A stretch of 64,000 nucleotides of DNA from Vibrio navarrensis (GCF_015767675.1 NZ_CP065218.1:310001-374000); one strand, 5' to 3'; shown: positions 29,439-38,793, counted from the first letter of the stretch. The notes: a model not told the origin generated them from the letters alone. Numbers and translations are program-made.

Positions 29439-30782
29439 ATGAATAAAAGAAACGAAATATCACAAAATAATATGACAAGATTACCCAGTGAGTATATTGA
29501 TTGGATTTCACAACCAATATACCGCTTTATGCATATTGAATCTACCGCTGGTATCGCACTGCTAGTTTCAACATTATTAGCTGTTTTATTAGCTAATTCA
29601 CCGTTAAGTGAAGAATTTTCTCGATTTTGGCAAATCTCGGTAGGGATTACTGTCGGTGATTTCGTGTTTGAACGCTCATTACACAAATGGATCAATGATG
29701 CTGGAATGACCTTGTTTTTCTTTCTCATTGCCTTGGAGCTTAAACGTGAGTTAGTGCTAGGCGAGCTTCGTAGCCCAAAATTAGCTATTCTTTCCATTGC
29801 TGCTGCGCTTGGAGGAATGTTGGTGCCTCCTCTTTTATATTTGCTTATACAAGTTGGTGAATCTGGACAGCACGGCTGGGGGACGGTCATGGCAACGGAT
29901 ACCGCATTTGTGATTGGATGTTTAGCACTTTTAGGGCGAAGTATCCCAAGCAGCTTGCGTGTATTCATGCTATCCATGGCGGTTGTGGATGATATAGGAG
30001 CTATCTTTGTTGTTGCTATTGGTTACGGAGATGCTATTGATGGGTTGGCCATAACTTATGCATTGGTGGGTTTTATTATTATTCGAGTTATGGGTTTTTT
30101 GGGGGTTCGCAGTATTGTGCTCTTTTCTATTGTCGGGGGAGCAATATGGTTGGTGATCGATATGTCGGGCATACATCCAACGATTACTGGCGTGGCTCTT
30201 GGTCTATTAACCCCTACAAATAAATGGATGAGTAAACAACATCTTTCCATACTTATGGATACCATAGTGTCATCTTCCCCAATGAAGCAGTGGAGTGGCG
30301 ATAAAATAGAAGGTGAGACATTAAGAACCGCTGCCGCAGCAGCACGTGAAACGCTTTCACCAGTCGAGCGTTTAGAGATGTTGCTTCATCCTTGGGTGGG
30401 TTTTATTGTTTTACCACTGTTTGCTTTTGCTAATGCGGGCGTGTCGCTCAAAGGTGCGAATATAACATCTTCAATTACGCTTGCTGTCTTTTTTGGATTT
30501 GTTTGTGGTAAACCCATAGGGATTACTTTGTTTAGTTGGATAGCCGTCCAGCTCAAGATAGCAATACTTCCTGAAAATTTGAATTGGGGAATGGTTTTAG
30601 GTGGCGGAATGTTGGCAGGTATTGGTTTTACGATGGCACTATTCATAGCAGAATTAGCTTATCACTCTGGCCAAATTAACGCAGCCAAATTGGGTATATT
30701 CTTAGCGTCTATCGTTTCTGCTGTGATTGGCTGTATATTTTTGCGGTATTTTTCTGCTAGAGAAAAACGCAAAATTTCTTAA
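29439..30782 (+). CDS. nhaA: Na+/H+ antiporter NhaA
   Basis: A 447-residue NhaA antiporter with about 12 membrane segments. It exchanges internal Na+ (or Li+) for external protons. The twin aspartates that bind Na+ and H+ are in VVDDIGAIFVVAIGYGD, and LELKRELVLGELR and TDTAFVIGCLALLG are typical. It is about 60 residues longer than the E. coli protein, mainly in a loop around residues 265-315. It lies within 10 kb of a Na+-type ATPase operon. Confidence 0.95.
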   Translation: MNKRNEISQNNMTRLPSEYIDWISQPIYRFMHIESTAGIALLVSTLLAVLLANSPLSEEFSRFWQISVGITVGDFVFERSLHKWINDAGMTLFFFLIALELKRELVLGELRSPKLAILSIAAALGGMLVPPLLYLLIQVGESGQHGWGTVMATDTAFVIGCLALLGRSIPSSLRVFMLSMAVVDDIGAIFVVAIGYGDAIDGLAITYALVGFIIIRVMGFLGVRSIVLFSIVGGAIWLVIDMSGIHPTITGVALGLLTPTNKWMSKQHLSILMDTIVSSSPMKQWSGDKIEGETLRTAAAAARETLSPVERLEMLLHPWVGFIVLPLFAFANAGVSLKGANITSSITLAVFFGFVCGKPIGITLFSWIAVQLKIAILPENLNWGMVLGGGMLAGIGFTMALFIAELAYHSGQINAAKLGIFLASIVSAVIGCIFLRYFSAREKRKIS

Positions 30783-30904
30783 AGTTCATCTATGGACTAG
30801 TATGATGAAATAACATGGAAAATATTTATCTACTACCTATTAAATGAGAAATGACAATAGATGATGAATAATGCATTCGCACAATTTATTGACTTTTCAT
30901 TAAA

Positions 30905-31222
30905 TTACAGAGTATCCCACATAACGTCACATTCTCCTTCTGCTGCTGAGTTTAGTAATTCAAGAAATGGATAGGCTCGAATAAAAATAGAAACAGGTTG
31001 CTCTGAGTCTTCATCTTCTTCATGTGTTTCAATGTTATTAAGGTATTGGATTTTTTCATTTTCAAGAGCACTTTTTAATTTTTCCAATGCCTCAGGAATA
31101 TTTGGTGACAGAATAGCACTTGGCACTGTTCCACTGTGGCCCATCATTCTTATCATTTCTTGGGCAATATCACCAAACATAATGACGCTTGCATGATTTT
31201 TGCAGCTAAAAATCACCAACAT
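30905..31222 (-). CDS. DUF1840 domain-containing protein
   Basis: A 105-residue protein matching DUF1840 throughout (MFGDIAQEMIRMMGHSGTVP; YPFLELLNSAAEGECDVMW). Function unknown. ATG 31222 is preferred because AGAGG lies just upstream; a TTG two codons earlier is possible. Acidic stretch near residues 68-75. Confidence 0.85.
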   Translation of the reverse strand: MLVIFSCKNHASVIMFGDIAQEMIRMMGHSGTVPSAILSPNIPEALEKLKSALENEKIQYLNNIETHEEDEDSEQPVSIFIRAYPFLELLNSAAEGECDVMWDTL

Positions 31223-31320
31223 AATCAAACCTCTTCTTTTCTATCCAAGTTAAATTAAACGTAACGGATTAAATAATACCTATCTATCATTCATATTATG
31301 AGCTGGCAAAAGAACATTAG

Positions 31321-31536
31321 TTATGTTCTGATAGGAAATTTAGCGATTTTCGCTTTCTTAGATTTGGTGAAAATTTTCAAAGCACATTGTTTTTGTTTAC
31401 TTGATATAGGTAGTTTTGTAACGGCTTTGTGGTGTAACTCCGAAATAAAATTCTTTTCCCATGCTGTTAATGTGGAAAATTTGAGTAAAATAATATCGCT
31501 CAAAAGATTAAAAAAATCATGTTCGTCAGTATTCAT
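31321..31536 (-). CDS. Hypothetical small helical protein
   Basis: A 71-residue hydrophilic protein (LTAWEKNFISELHHKAVTK, then SSKQKQCALKIFTKSKK) with no membrane segment. The WEKxFI pattern followed by a basic helix is seen in small bacterial DNA- or RNA-associated proteins, but I cannot name a family. ATG 31536 or GTG 31548 may be the start. The opposite-strand frame here is cysteine- and phenylalanine-rich and less protein-like. Confidence 0.45.
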   Translation of the reverse strand: MNTDEHDFFNLLSDIILLKFSTLTAWEKNFISELHHKAVTKLPISSKQKQCALKIFTKSKKAKIAKFPIRT

Positions 31537-31559
31537 TGATCCATTCACTATAAATTAGT

Positions 31560-31735
31560 TGATGTACTTAAAGAGATTGTCTAGAGACTATCTGCTTTAT
31601 CGCTGGGTTCATCAAGCTTAAGGGGCAACTAAGGAATGCCGAGAGGTGAGTTCGGAAAAGAAAAGTAGTCCCTGCTAAGCAGGAAGGAGATCAACACACT
31701 ATCATACTTTGATGATTCGTGTGGGGTGTTTTTTT
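31560..31735 (+). ncRNA. Candidate small RNA ending in an orphan terminator
   Basis: A hairpin with CACTATCAT/GATGATTCGTG pairing followed by seven or more T (about 31692-31734) has no plus-strand gene before it. The preceding 130 bases contain small hairpins (CCTGCTAAGCAGG; GTCTAGAGAC). A short transcript ending here is possible. I recognise no known RNA family. Confidence 0.3.
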
Positions 31736-32328
31736 GAACATTTCTTTAAGGGCGAACTGAATTGTCTTGCTCCTGTATAATTTGGAGAGCGCTCTAAAAA
31801 TTGTAGCCGCTCACCAACAGGCTATTGACTAAGCATTGGTGTAAAAGCTGGTTTCGTTAAGATCGGGCACATTTAGGTATGTCTGTCGTGTCATTACCGT
31901 AGTCACTATACGAGTGAGAGTCTCTCGCAAAGTTATTGACCTCTTTTTGCATGTTTCTACGAGCGAGTCCAGCCTATCTCAGAACTGGTCTCCTGCATTC
32001 GAGGTTGTGCCGTAACTGATTTTCCGTTGAATAGAAGCCGCGGCAACCATCGCTTCGTTGTTGGTGAGAGGCATTTTGGGGTGGCTTAACTGCTCTTTCT
32101 TGACGATAGCAAGCACTTCGGCCCTGCTACTTGCTGGGATAAGCGTAACCAGCTTGTGGAGCACCTCAAAAACGGCTTGGGAGGAAACGGTTCACAGGCA
32201 CTACGAAGTTAAAGAGCGATCAATGATCTTGTTTAACGACCAAGGAACGATTTATAAAGTTGGTAGTAGCGATGTTTTCCGAGGTATACAATAGCAAGAA
32301 TAGAGTCATTTCGGAAAGGACGCTTGTT
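31736..32328. other. Gene-poor region before the Crp-family regulator
   Basis: About 590 bp. A minus-strand frame at 31979-32197 reads plausibly (AVFEVLHKLVTLIPASSRAE) but has no clear start, ribosome site or family, and may be a fragment of a lost mobile gene. Nothing else supported. Confidence 0.3.
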
Positions 32329-33042
32329 ATGCTCGAATTACCCCTGCCGCAACATAACCACTTGCTCGCTCAGCTTTCTGATGAAGTCCAGAAACGAATT
32401 TTTCCTCAGCTTGAACTGGTGCCACTGCTGTTGGGTCAGGTGATTTATGAATCTGGAGATATTCTTCGTCATGTCTATTTTCCAACCAATTCAATCATTT
32501 CTATGTTGTATGTGATGGAAAGTGGTGCCTCTGCGGAGATCTCTGTGGTGGGAAATGAAGGAATGGTTGGTATTGCTCTATTTATGGGCGGTGAGAGTAC
32601 GCCAAGCCGTGCCATTGTGCAAAGTGCTGGCTATGCCTATCGGCTCCAAGGACGTCTCTTCAAGGAGGAGTTCAATCGTCACGGTGAGATGATGGTGTTG
32701 ATGCTGCGTTTTACACAAGCATTACTTACACAAATGGCACAGACAGCGGTTTGTAATCGTCACCACTCTATTGATCAACAACTTTGTCGCTGGTTGTTAT
32801 TATCACTAGATCGCTTGCAAAACAATCAGTTAACTATGACCCAAGAATTGATTGCTAACATGCTGGGAGTACGCCGTGAGGGAGTTACTGAGGCTGCTGG
32901 CAAATTGCAACGCAAGGGCGTTATTGAGTACAGCCGTGGGCACATTACCGTATTGGATCGGCAAGCACTTGAGGCTTTGAGCTGTGAATGTTACGTCGTT
33001 GTCAAGAAAGAAACTGATCGTCTGCTTAATTATCCCAAATGA
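32329..33042 (+). CDS. Crp/Fnr-family transcriptional regulator
   Basis: A 237-residue regulator with an N-terminal cyclic-nucleotide-binding-like beta roll (about 15-120: GQVIYESGDILRHVYFPTNSIIS) and a C-terminal winged helix (LTMTQELIANMLGVRREGVTEAAGKLQRKGVIEYSRG). It lacks the cysteines of Fnr and the full cAMP-binding signature, so the signal is unknown. ATG 32329 is chosen for its resemblance to relatives and a GGAAAGG site upstream. The CsbD pair follows 130 bases later on the same strand. Confidence 0.88.
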   Translation: MLELPLPQHNHLLAQLSDEVQKRIFPQLELVPLLLGQVIYESGDILRHVYFPTNSIISMLYVMESGASAEISVVGNEGMVGIALFMGGESTPSRAIVQSAGYAYRLQGRLFKEEFNRHGEMMVLMLRFTQALLTQMAQTAVCNRHHSIDQQLCRWLLLSLDRLQNNQLTMTQELIANMLGVRREGVTEAAGKLQRKGVIEYSRGHITVLDRQALEALSCECYVVVKKETDRLLNYPK

Positions 33043-33175
33043 TTTATAGCGCATTTTTTGGACAGCTATTGAGGCTAAGTGCTCCAACGTACAGACCCAT
33101 ACTGGCTAAGGTGAGATAGTAACTTTACTGGTTCAACGCAATTTCGCGTGTTCCGGTTAATCTAAAGAGGTCACC

Positions 33176-33439
33176 ATGAACAAGCCAATTAATTCAAATA
33201 CTTCTGAAAGTCAAAATAAAGCGCCTGGACATAGTCAGAAATTTGAGGATAAGAAAACGACCAATATCGCAACTTCTAAGCCTAATGAGCGGGACGCTAG
33301 CGGCAATTTGGGTGAGGAGCACAAAAAAAATGAACAATGTAAAGATGTTAAGCCTAACGAGACTAAATCGAGTAAAGAGACATCCGGTGCGACCGTAGAT
33401 AAAACCAAGCCGAATAAAGATGAAGTCAAAGTATCGTGA
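33176..33439 (+). CDS. Disordered, highly hydrophilic small protein
   Basis: An 87-residue protein made almost wholly of K, E, N, S, T, D and P, with no hydrophobic core, consistent with an intrinsically disordered stress protein. GAGG lies 5 bases before the ATG. Its stop overlaps the GTG start of the CsbD gene (GTGA), so the two are translationally coupled. No family recognised. Confidence 0.65.
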   Translation: MNKPINSNTSESQNKAPGHSQKFEDKKTTNIATSKPNERDASGNLGEEHKKNEQCKDVKPNETKSSKETSGATVDKTKPNKDEVKVS

Positions 33440-33648
33440 ATCTTTTGAATAAAGATCAAGTGAAAGGTCAATGGCAACAGCAGATCGGTGCAGCCAAGAT
33501 TGCTTGGGGAAAGTTAACTGAAGATGAGCGGCTTAAGTCTGAAGGACATGAGCAAAAATTAGTGGGTTTAGTGCAGGAACACTATGCAATTAGCCTCGCT
33601 GAAGCAGAAAAACAGGTCAAGGATTTTATAGACCACTCTCATTCCTAA
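33436..33648 (+). CDS. CsbD-family stress protein
   Basis: A 70-residue CsbD-like protein (NKDQVKGQWQQQIGAAKIAWGKLTEDE... ending in a helix with EKQVKDFID). CsbD proteins are general-stress-induced and of unknown biochemical role. GTG start overlapping the preceding stop by 4 bases. Followed by a strong terminator. Confidence 0.88.
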   Translation: MNLLNKDQVKGQWQQQIGAAKIAWGKLTEDERLKSEGHEQKLVGLVQEHYAISLAEAEKQVKDFIDHSHS

Positions 33649-33670
33649 TAAAGCTTTCTTACTTATAAGT

Positions 33671-33701
33671 AATCGCTCCGCTTATGTGGAGCGATTTTTT
33701 T
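33671..33701 (+). terminator. Terminator of the CsbD gene pair
   Basis: AATCGCTCC / GGAGCGATT stem, 8-base loop, followed by a run of T. Confidence 0.9.
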
Positions 33702-33721
33702 ACATTTATCTATTAAGGCAA

Positions 33722-33832
33722 TCAAAATAACCTAAGGCCCCATTTAGATAAGGCTGAAGGATTACCAACATCGACGTCATCGGTCGCTTCTGGCGGTGTG
33801 ATTGGTTCGGGATTAACGCAATTGTTCCGCAT
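33722..33832 (-). CDS. Possible small protein downstream of atpG (36 residues)
   Basis: ATG at 33832 preceded by AAAGGAA opens 36 codons starting MRNNCVNPEPITPPEATDDV, hydrophilic and proline-rich, ending SKWGLRLF. It lies 156 bp after atpG on the same strand. No family recognised; the ribosome site is the main support. Confidence 0.35.
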   Translation of the reverse strand: MRNNCVNPEPITPPEATDDVDVGNPSALSKWGLRLF

Positions 33833-33988
33833 AGATTCATTTCCTTTGAACATGGCAAGAATAGTGTCTAGACGCGAAACCACAGCCCTTCACTGGTCTG
33901 AGATTCTTCTGCCTGAGATCATAACTTTGGGGTCAGAGGTGGTCTGTTCGACAACGTACTTAGAAAAGCAATAACGAGAAAACAGAGT

Positions 33989-34903
33989 TCAGAGAACGTC
34001 ATCGGCCGACAAAGCATCAAAGCCTGAGATCACGTCAAACAGTTCCTCATCGATACCGCTTTGACGTAACTGATGAAATCGAGATTGCAGCTGTTCTAAT
34101 AATTCGCCGATGTTTCGGTCGGCTCGTTGCATCGCTGCAAGGCGGCAGGCATTCTCGCAGGCCAAGGATTCTGCGCACGCACGAAACAGCGAGACAAACA
34201 GGTGTTCACGAAGAAATGCGCACAAGGTTTGCGTGCTGTTTCCCAAAACTTCCGGTAATTGAGTGGTGGGCCATGCTTGGTGAGTCAGCCCGCTTCGCCA
34301 GTTTTCGTCAAGTGGTAATACCTGCTGACTGACGGGTTGGTAGCCAGAGCAAACGGGGCGATTGTAAAACAGGATCAGCGCCGTTGACTGCGTTTCAGCC
34401 ATGTTGGTGCCTTCAGGCTGTTCAACCTTAAGCAGAATTTCACCAACAAGTCGGGTTATGCGCTCGACGGAATTGGGCAGTGAAAAACAGCCCTCAGGGG
34501 TAATCCCCGCATCGATAAGCCTAGCATGAGCGCGTTCGCCAATGACCCACACTTTGGTTGTTATTAACGTGGACTTTTCTTTGGTTAGTTCGATGATGGC
34601 ATGCTGCACGACGCTTTCATTGAACCGGCCTACCAGCCCCTGATCAGAACCCAAGATCACGATGTGCCTCACGATGTCATGCTGTAATTTCAACAATGGC
34701 ACCGGTGAATTCTCAACGGTAGCTGATCGCAGGCAAACACTGAGGCCGAGCTCGACCGTGTTGGCGTAATCGGCAAGTGCGGCGACAGAACGTTCATACT
34801 GCCCAATGGCAGAGGCGGCTGAGACTTTCATGGTTCTTACAACCGACTTGAGATCGCCCGCACTCGCTATTTGACGGCGCAGTGCCGTTAAGGTTGTGGC
34901 CAT
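33989..34903 (-). CDS. atpG: N-type ATPase gamma subunit
   Basis: A 304-residue gamma subunit forming the central rotor stalk. The N-terminal coiled helix (LTALRRQIASAGDLKSVVRTMKVSAASAIGQYE) and C-terminal helix (SLACENACRLAAMQRADRNIGELLEQLQ) match the family, though it is diverged from housekeeping AtpG. It is the last gene of atpDCQRBEFAG. Its ATG overlaps the stop of a 14-codon leader frame (TAATG). Confidence 0.9.
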   Translation of the reverse strand: MATTLTALRRQIASAGDLKSVVRTMKVSAASAIGQYERSVAALADYANTVELGLSVCLRSATVENSPVPLLKLQHDIVRHIVILGSDQGLVGRFNESVVQHAIIELTKEKSTLITTKVWVIGERAHARLIDAGITPEGCFSLPNSVERITRLVGEILLKVEQPEGTNMAETQSTALILFYNRPVCSGYQPVSQQVLPLDENWRSGLTHQAWPTTQLPEVLGNSTQTLCAFLREHLFVSLFRACAESLACENACRLAAMQRADRNIGELLEQLQSRFHQLRQSGIDEELFDVISGFDALSADDVL

Positions 34904-34947
34904 TAGCGTAAGTGGGTACGGTGATGTGCGTGAATTTGGGTTTTCAT
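34903..34947 (-). CDS. 14-codon leader ORF coupled to atpG
   Basis: ATG at 34947, with AGGAAG 4 bases upstream, opens MKTQIHAHHRTHLR and stops at TAA overlapping the atpG ATG. The atpG start itself has no good ribosome site, so atpG may depend on re-initiation after this peptide. The histidine-rich peptide (4 of 14 residues) may have no role of its own. Confidence 0.4.
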   Translation of the reverse strand: MKTQIHAHHRTHLR

Positions 34948-34955
34948 AACGCTTC

Positions 34956-36587
34956 CTATGTATTGGTTGAGTGCTTAGGATGAGTGTCTGTGCTGTGTTC
35001 TTCGTTTGCTTTTTGGGATTGTTGTGCAGCCGTGTTGTCGGTTTTTGGTTGGAAAGTGGCTATTGCTTTTCGTGCAATATCAGTGAGCCTTTTACGATCG
35101 GCATCGGTCAATTTATCACCTGCGATAATGCGTTGGCTAAGGTCATCAGTTAGGTTATTCGCCGCATTGGTGATGGCTTGCTGAGCAGCCACCATCTGTT
35201 CAAGAGGGACGCTATCGAATAAATCTTCATTTAGGGCCAATAGAATGGCGATTTGCGCCGTAATGGGAACTGGGGAAAATTCGGCCTGCCCTAAGCAGGA
35301 TCGGATGCGTTTACCGTGGACGATGGATCGTTGAGTCTCTTCGTCGAGCCGTGCACCGAAGCGAGCGAACGTTTCCAGTTCTTCAAATTGTGCATAGGCC
35401 AGTTTTAAGTCTCCTGCAACGGCTCGGTAGACGGCTCGTTGTGCTTTACCACCGACGCGTGACACAGACTGTGCAACATCAATCGCTGGAAGTACTCCCA
35501 GTTCGAATAACGATGGTGATAGCACAATTTGCCCATCGGTGATGGATATCAAGTTAGTCGGAATGTAGGCAGAAATGTTCTGTGCCTCCGTTTCGATGAT
35601 CGGCATAGCGGTCATTGAGCCGCCACCGCGCTCATCACTCAGGTGAGTGGCACGTTCTAACATTCGTGAATGGATATAAAAAATGTCGCCGGGAAAAGCT
35701 TCTCGACCCGGAGGGCGGCGCAGCAGTAACGACAGCTCACGATAGGCGCGCGCATGGTGAGTGAGATCGTCGTAGATGATGAGTACGTCTTGCCCATTTT
35801 CCATGAAGTATTCAGCAATACTCGTCGCTGCATAGGGCGCAATGTAAGCCAGACCAGGGGCTTCGTTGCCTTCTGCCACGACCACCACGCAGTAGTCCAT
35901 CGCCTCTTTTTCACGTAATTTGGCGACGGTTTTTGCAACCGCTGATGCACGTTGGCCGATAGAGCAGTAAACGCAAAGCACGTTTTTACCACGCTGATTA
36001 CAAATGGTATCAATGGCGATGGCGGTTTTGCCCGTTTGGCGATCGCCAAGGATCAATTCTCGCTGGCCAAGACCAATTGGGATCAGAGCATCGATAACTT
36101 TAATTCCCGTTTGCAGGGGCTCAGTGACCGCAGCGCGCTCCATAATTGCCGTGGCGGGACGCTCAATTGGCAGGCTCTGATCGGTGGTTATTCGTCCTAA
36201 GCCATCGAGCGGTTTGCCGAGTGGATTGATCACTCTTCCTAGTAAGGCGCTGCCGACGGCCACATTCATCACTTGACCAGTACGTTGCACTTCGTCGCCG
36301 GCTTGTAGATGTGCATAATCACCGAGCAGCACAACATCAATGCTCTCTTCATTAAGGTTGAATGCAATGCCAGAAAGGCCTCCGGGAAACAATAAGTGTT
36401 CCTCCGAGCTGGTGTTCTGTAATCCGTGCACGCGAGCTATTCCCGTTGAAACACTGGCGATGCTGCCCACTTCTTTGGGTATTAGTTGCGGCTTGAACGT
36501 TTGTAAACGTTGGTTGATATTGGCTAATGCCTCTTCAAAAATGCTCTGCAAGTTAACGCCAGCTCTGTGGGCTGTGGTGGTATTCAT
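34956..36587 (-). CDS. atpA: N-type ATPase alpha subunit
   Basis: A 543-residue alpha subunit of the F1 head. P-loop [13 protein letters not shown] near residue 175; the order of beta-barrel, nucleotide-binding and C-terminal helical domains is normal. A hydrophilic tail of about 30 residues (Q-, N-, T- and H-rich) follows the usual end. It overlaps the end of atpF by 4 bases. Confidence 0.95.
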   Translation of the reverse strand: MNTTTAHRAGVNLQSIFEEALANINQRLQTFKPQLIPKEVGSIASVSTGIARVHGLQNTSSEEHLLFPGGLSGIAFNLNEESIDVVLLGDYAHLQAGDEVQRTGQVMNVAVGSALLGRVINPLGKPLDGLGRITTDQSLPIERPATAIMERAAVTEPLQTGIKVIDALIPIGLGQRELILGDRQTGKTAIAIDTICNQRGKNVLCVYCSIGQRASAVAKTVAKLREKEAMDYCVVVVAEGNEAPGLAYIAPYAATSIAEYFMENGQDVLIIYDDLTHHARAYRELSLLLRRPPGREAFPGDIFYIHSRMLERATHLSDERGGGSMTAMPIIETEAQNISAYIPTNLISITDGQIVLSPSLFELGVLPAIDVAQSVSRVGGKAQRAVYRAVAGDLKLAYAQFEELETFARFGARLDEETQRSIVHGKRIRSCLGQAEFSPVPITAQIAILLALNEDLFDSVPLEQMVAAQQAITNAANNLTDDLSQRIIAGDKLTDADRKRLTDIARKAIATFQPKTDNTAAQQSQKANEEHSTDTHPKHSTNT

Positions 36588-37366
36588 ATCGTCGCCTTTG
36601 AATCCGGTGTATCAGAATTCCCCAATGGGTTTAAAGATACGTTCTGTAAGTAATCGGCGATACTCCAAGCCAGTTTTTGTTCTTGAGTGCTCAGTTCAAT
36701 ACCACTGATGAGCTCTGGCGTGGTTGTAAACGTCAATGCAATAGTTTGTCCAAAACGCTCTTCTAATACAGAGCGAATACGACTTTGTAACTCACTCGGA
36801 AGCTCGAAGGTACTGCGAACCAGGGCGGGTGTTTGTTCGTTGCAGGCCATAAGCGATGAAGCAAAGGATGCCAGCGTTGTGTTGTCGATATTTTTTAAGC
36901 GTTGAATGAAAGCTTCGCCTATTTGTTGCTCGATACTCGCGTCCGCTAGATCTTTCAGCACTCGGCGGGTGATATCGAACACTTGGCGTTGCATTTGCCG
37001 AGCGATATCCGCATGCAGTTGCTCCGTCTCAGCTAATATTGCTTTGTGGCGCGCAGCACTGAGTTCATCCGCAGCTTGAATGGCCTCGTTACGTATTTGT
37101 TCTGCCTGTTTGGCTGCTGTTTCTGTCGCTTTTTTTAACAAGGTGTCTTTCTGCTGTTCAAAGGTTTTGTTCTTTTCCTCGAAATCACTTTGCTGTTTGT
37201 GTGCTTTCTTCTTCGTGGCGGCAGCATCGGCTAATTGCGTTGCAATTTTACTCTCTCGGTCAGCAATCGCATTCAGTACTGGGCGATATAAAAAGCGTTT
37301 CATCAACCACACCAGAATAATAAAGTTAACCACTTGTGCGCCAACGGTTACCCAATCAATGATCAT
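36584..37366 (-). CDS. atpF: N-type ATPase b subunit with a delta-like C-terminal region
   Basis: A 260-residue peripheral stalk protein, about 100 residues longer than ordinary b. It has one N-terminal membrane helix (about 6-25), a long charged coiled coil (about 30-160), and a C-terminal part ([30 protein letters not shown]) resembling the C-terminal domain of delta/OSCP. The operon lacks a separate atpH, so this b chain probably also supplies the delta function. It lies between atpE and atpA with a 3-base gap and a 4-base overlap. Confidence 0.9.
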   Translation of the reverse strand: MIIDWVTVGAQVVNFIILVWLMKRFLYRPVLNAIADRESKIATQLADAAATKKKAHKQQSDFEEKNKTFEQQKDTLLKKATETAAKQAEQIRNEAIQAADELSAARHKAILAETEQLHADIARQMQRQVFDITRRVLKDLADASIEQQIGEAFIQRLKNIDNTTLASFASSLMACNEQTPALVRSTFELPSELQSRIRSVLEERFGQTIALTFTTTPELISGIELSTQEQKLAWSIADYLQNVSLNPLGNSDTPDSKATI

Positions 37367-37369
37367 GAT

Positions 37370-37660
37370 TTATTGACCTGATGCCTGACTGGCCGCAGCC
37401 AGTGCCGCATTCCAGAATGGGTTGGCAAAGATGAGGATCATTGACACCACAAAACAATAAATAGCGGTGGATTCGATCATCGCAAGGCCAACAAATAACG
37501 TACGGGTGATGGTGGCCGAAGCATCAGGCTGCTGAGCCAGTGAAGTTAGCGCCCCGGCAACCGCTCGACCTTCCGCAAGAGCAGGCCCCATAGTACCGAA
37601 GCCTGTGGTGAGTCCGGCCATAATGATAGAAGCGATTGCGATCCAAGTGAGAGCGTCCAT
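37370..37660 (-). CDS. atpE: N-type ATPase c subunit, sodium-type
   Basis: A 96-residue two-helix proteolipid forming the rotor ring. The outer helix carries the ion-binding Glu63 followed by Ser64, Thr65 and Tyr68 (IESTAIY), matching the ES/T..Y pattern of Na+-binding c rings. The inner helix has Glu30 (ALAEGRAVAG), where Na+ rings have Gln or Glu. This pattern supports Na+ rather than H+ transport. Its ATG is preceded by AGAGG. Confidence 0.93.
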   Translation of the reverse strand: MDALTWIAIASIIMAGLTTGFGTMGPALAEGRAVAGALTSLAQQPDASATITRTLFVGLAMIESTAIYCFVVSMILIFANPFWNAALAAASQASGQ

Positions 37661-37741
37661 AGTGGGTACCTCTGTGTTATTGGGTTAGTGTATGGAGTTA
37701 AAAATATGAGCGATTGATTTAGTTTAGGAATGGGCTTTGGG

Positions 37742-38440
37742 TTAGGAAGGAGCTTTGGTTACGGTATGCTTGTCAGCGGTGCTGCTGCTGGCTGCTGCGA
37801 TATAAACCGTAGCCAAAATAGTAAAGATATAGGCTTGTACCATTCCAGTCAGTAGACCTAAAAGAGTCATGACGATAGGAAAGATGAAGGGGGTGATCGA
37901 AAGCAAAATCGCGATGATCATTGCGCCGCTCATCATATTGCCGAAAAGGCGCACAGCCAATGCCATTGTGCGTGACACTTCGCTAATTAAGTTAAATGGC
38001 AACATGATGGCTGTCGGTTGCATGTAAGATTTCAGGTACGCTTTTATCCCTTGACTGGATATGCCAAAACACGGAACAGCGACCAGCACACATAAAGCCA
38101 GAGCTGCTGTGGTCGATAGTGATGCTGTAGGTGGTTCATAGCCCGGGATCACCGTCGCTATTGTTGCGGTTGCGATGAACAGAAATAGAGTACCAAGGAA
38201 GCTAATGTGCTGGCTTGGATTGTTTAAGCCCACATCCTTGATTTGACTGATGATAGCCGTCACCACGATTTCTAATAAGTTCTGCCAGCCTGAATGCGGA
38301 TGGTTTGTGGTCAGACGATGAGTAATCAACGCCGCACACAATGTCAGTAGCGCCATTAATATCCAAGTGAACAGTATGGTTGCATTCAGGGTAAAGAAGC
38401 CGTACTGCCAGAATATCCAAGAGTCCGGTGTTAGGCGCAT
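37742..38440 (-). CDS. atpB: N-type ATPase a subunit
   Basis: A 232-residue stator channel subunit with 5-6 membrane helices. The essential arginine lies in ALAVRLFGNMMSG (R164), and the preceding helix holds NLISEVSRTMA. Overlaps atpR by 10 bases; GAGG precedes the ATG. Confidence 0.93.
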   Translation of the reverse strand: MRLTPDSWIFWQYGFFTLNATILFTWILMALLTLCAALITHRLTTNHPHSGWQNLLEIVVTAIISQIKDVGLNNPSQHISFLGTLFLFIATATIATVIPGYEPPTASLSTTAALALCVLVAVPCFGISSQGIKAYLKSYMQPTAIMLPFNLISEVSRTMALAVRLFGNMMSGAMIIAILLSITPFIFPIVMTLLGLLTGMVQAYIFTILATVYIAAASSSTADKHTVTKAPS

Positions 38441-38793
38441 GGAGGTTTACCTCGTGCATTAATTCTTGCTGATTTGTAGCGTGTGGCGATAGGTGTTTTG
38501 AGCTTGATGGATGAGCCGTTGCTACGCAGGATAATGACACGAGCCAGTATGAACCCCAATAAACACATTCCGAACTTCAGTAGCTGTCCGGCACCGATGA
38601 GATAAAAACCAGCCAAAACAAAAACAGTGCGTGCAATGAAGCTGCTGATGAACCAGCGTAGGGGCGTCGTTGATTGAGTGCAGCGCTTCACCGACCACCA
38701 GAGGCTGGCGAAAAATATCACGCCAAGTCCCATTCCTGCGATCAAAGCGACGATATTACTGAGTAACCAGCTGAGATTATTGAGTAGAGTCAT
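38431..38793 (-). CDS. atpR: N-ATPase accessory membrane protein AtpR
   Basis: A 120-residue protein with about three membrane segments (LLSNIVALIAGMGLGVIFFA; FIARTVFVLAGFYLIGAG; MCLLGFILARVIIL) and a basic tail, in the place of AtpR in N-ATPase operons. The start at 38793 uses AAGG just upstream and overlaps the end of atpQ. AtpR is thought to help assembly of the c ring or to supply a conserved charge in the membrane; that is family knowledge, not seen here. Confidence 0.8.
   Translation of the reverse strand: MTLLNNLSWLLSNIVALIAGMGLGVIFFASLWWSVKRCTQSTTPLRWFISSFIARTVFVLAGFYLIGAGQLLKFGMCLLGFILARVIILRSNGSSIKLKTPIATRYKSARINARGKPPCA

Noticed and set aside
29324..29977. 217-codon minus-strand open frame over the start of nhaA
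   Set aside because: Antisense to well-conserved NhaA sequence; composition is that of a complement frame and no ribosome site is seen.
31298..31558. 86-codon plus-strand frame
   Set aside because: Rich in Cys, Phe and Ile in a way typical of a complement frame; the minus-strand frame in the same place is more protein-like.
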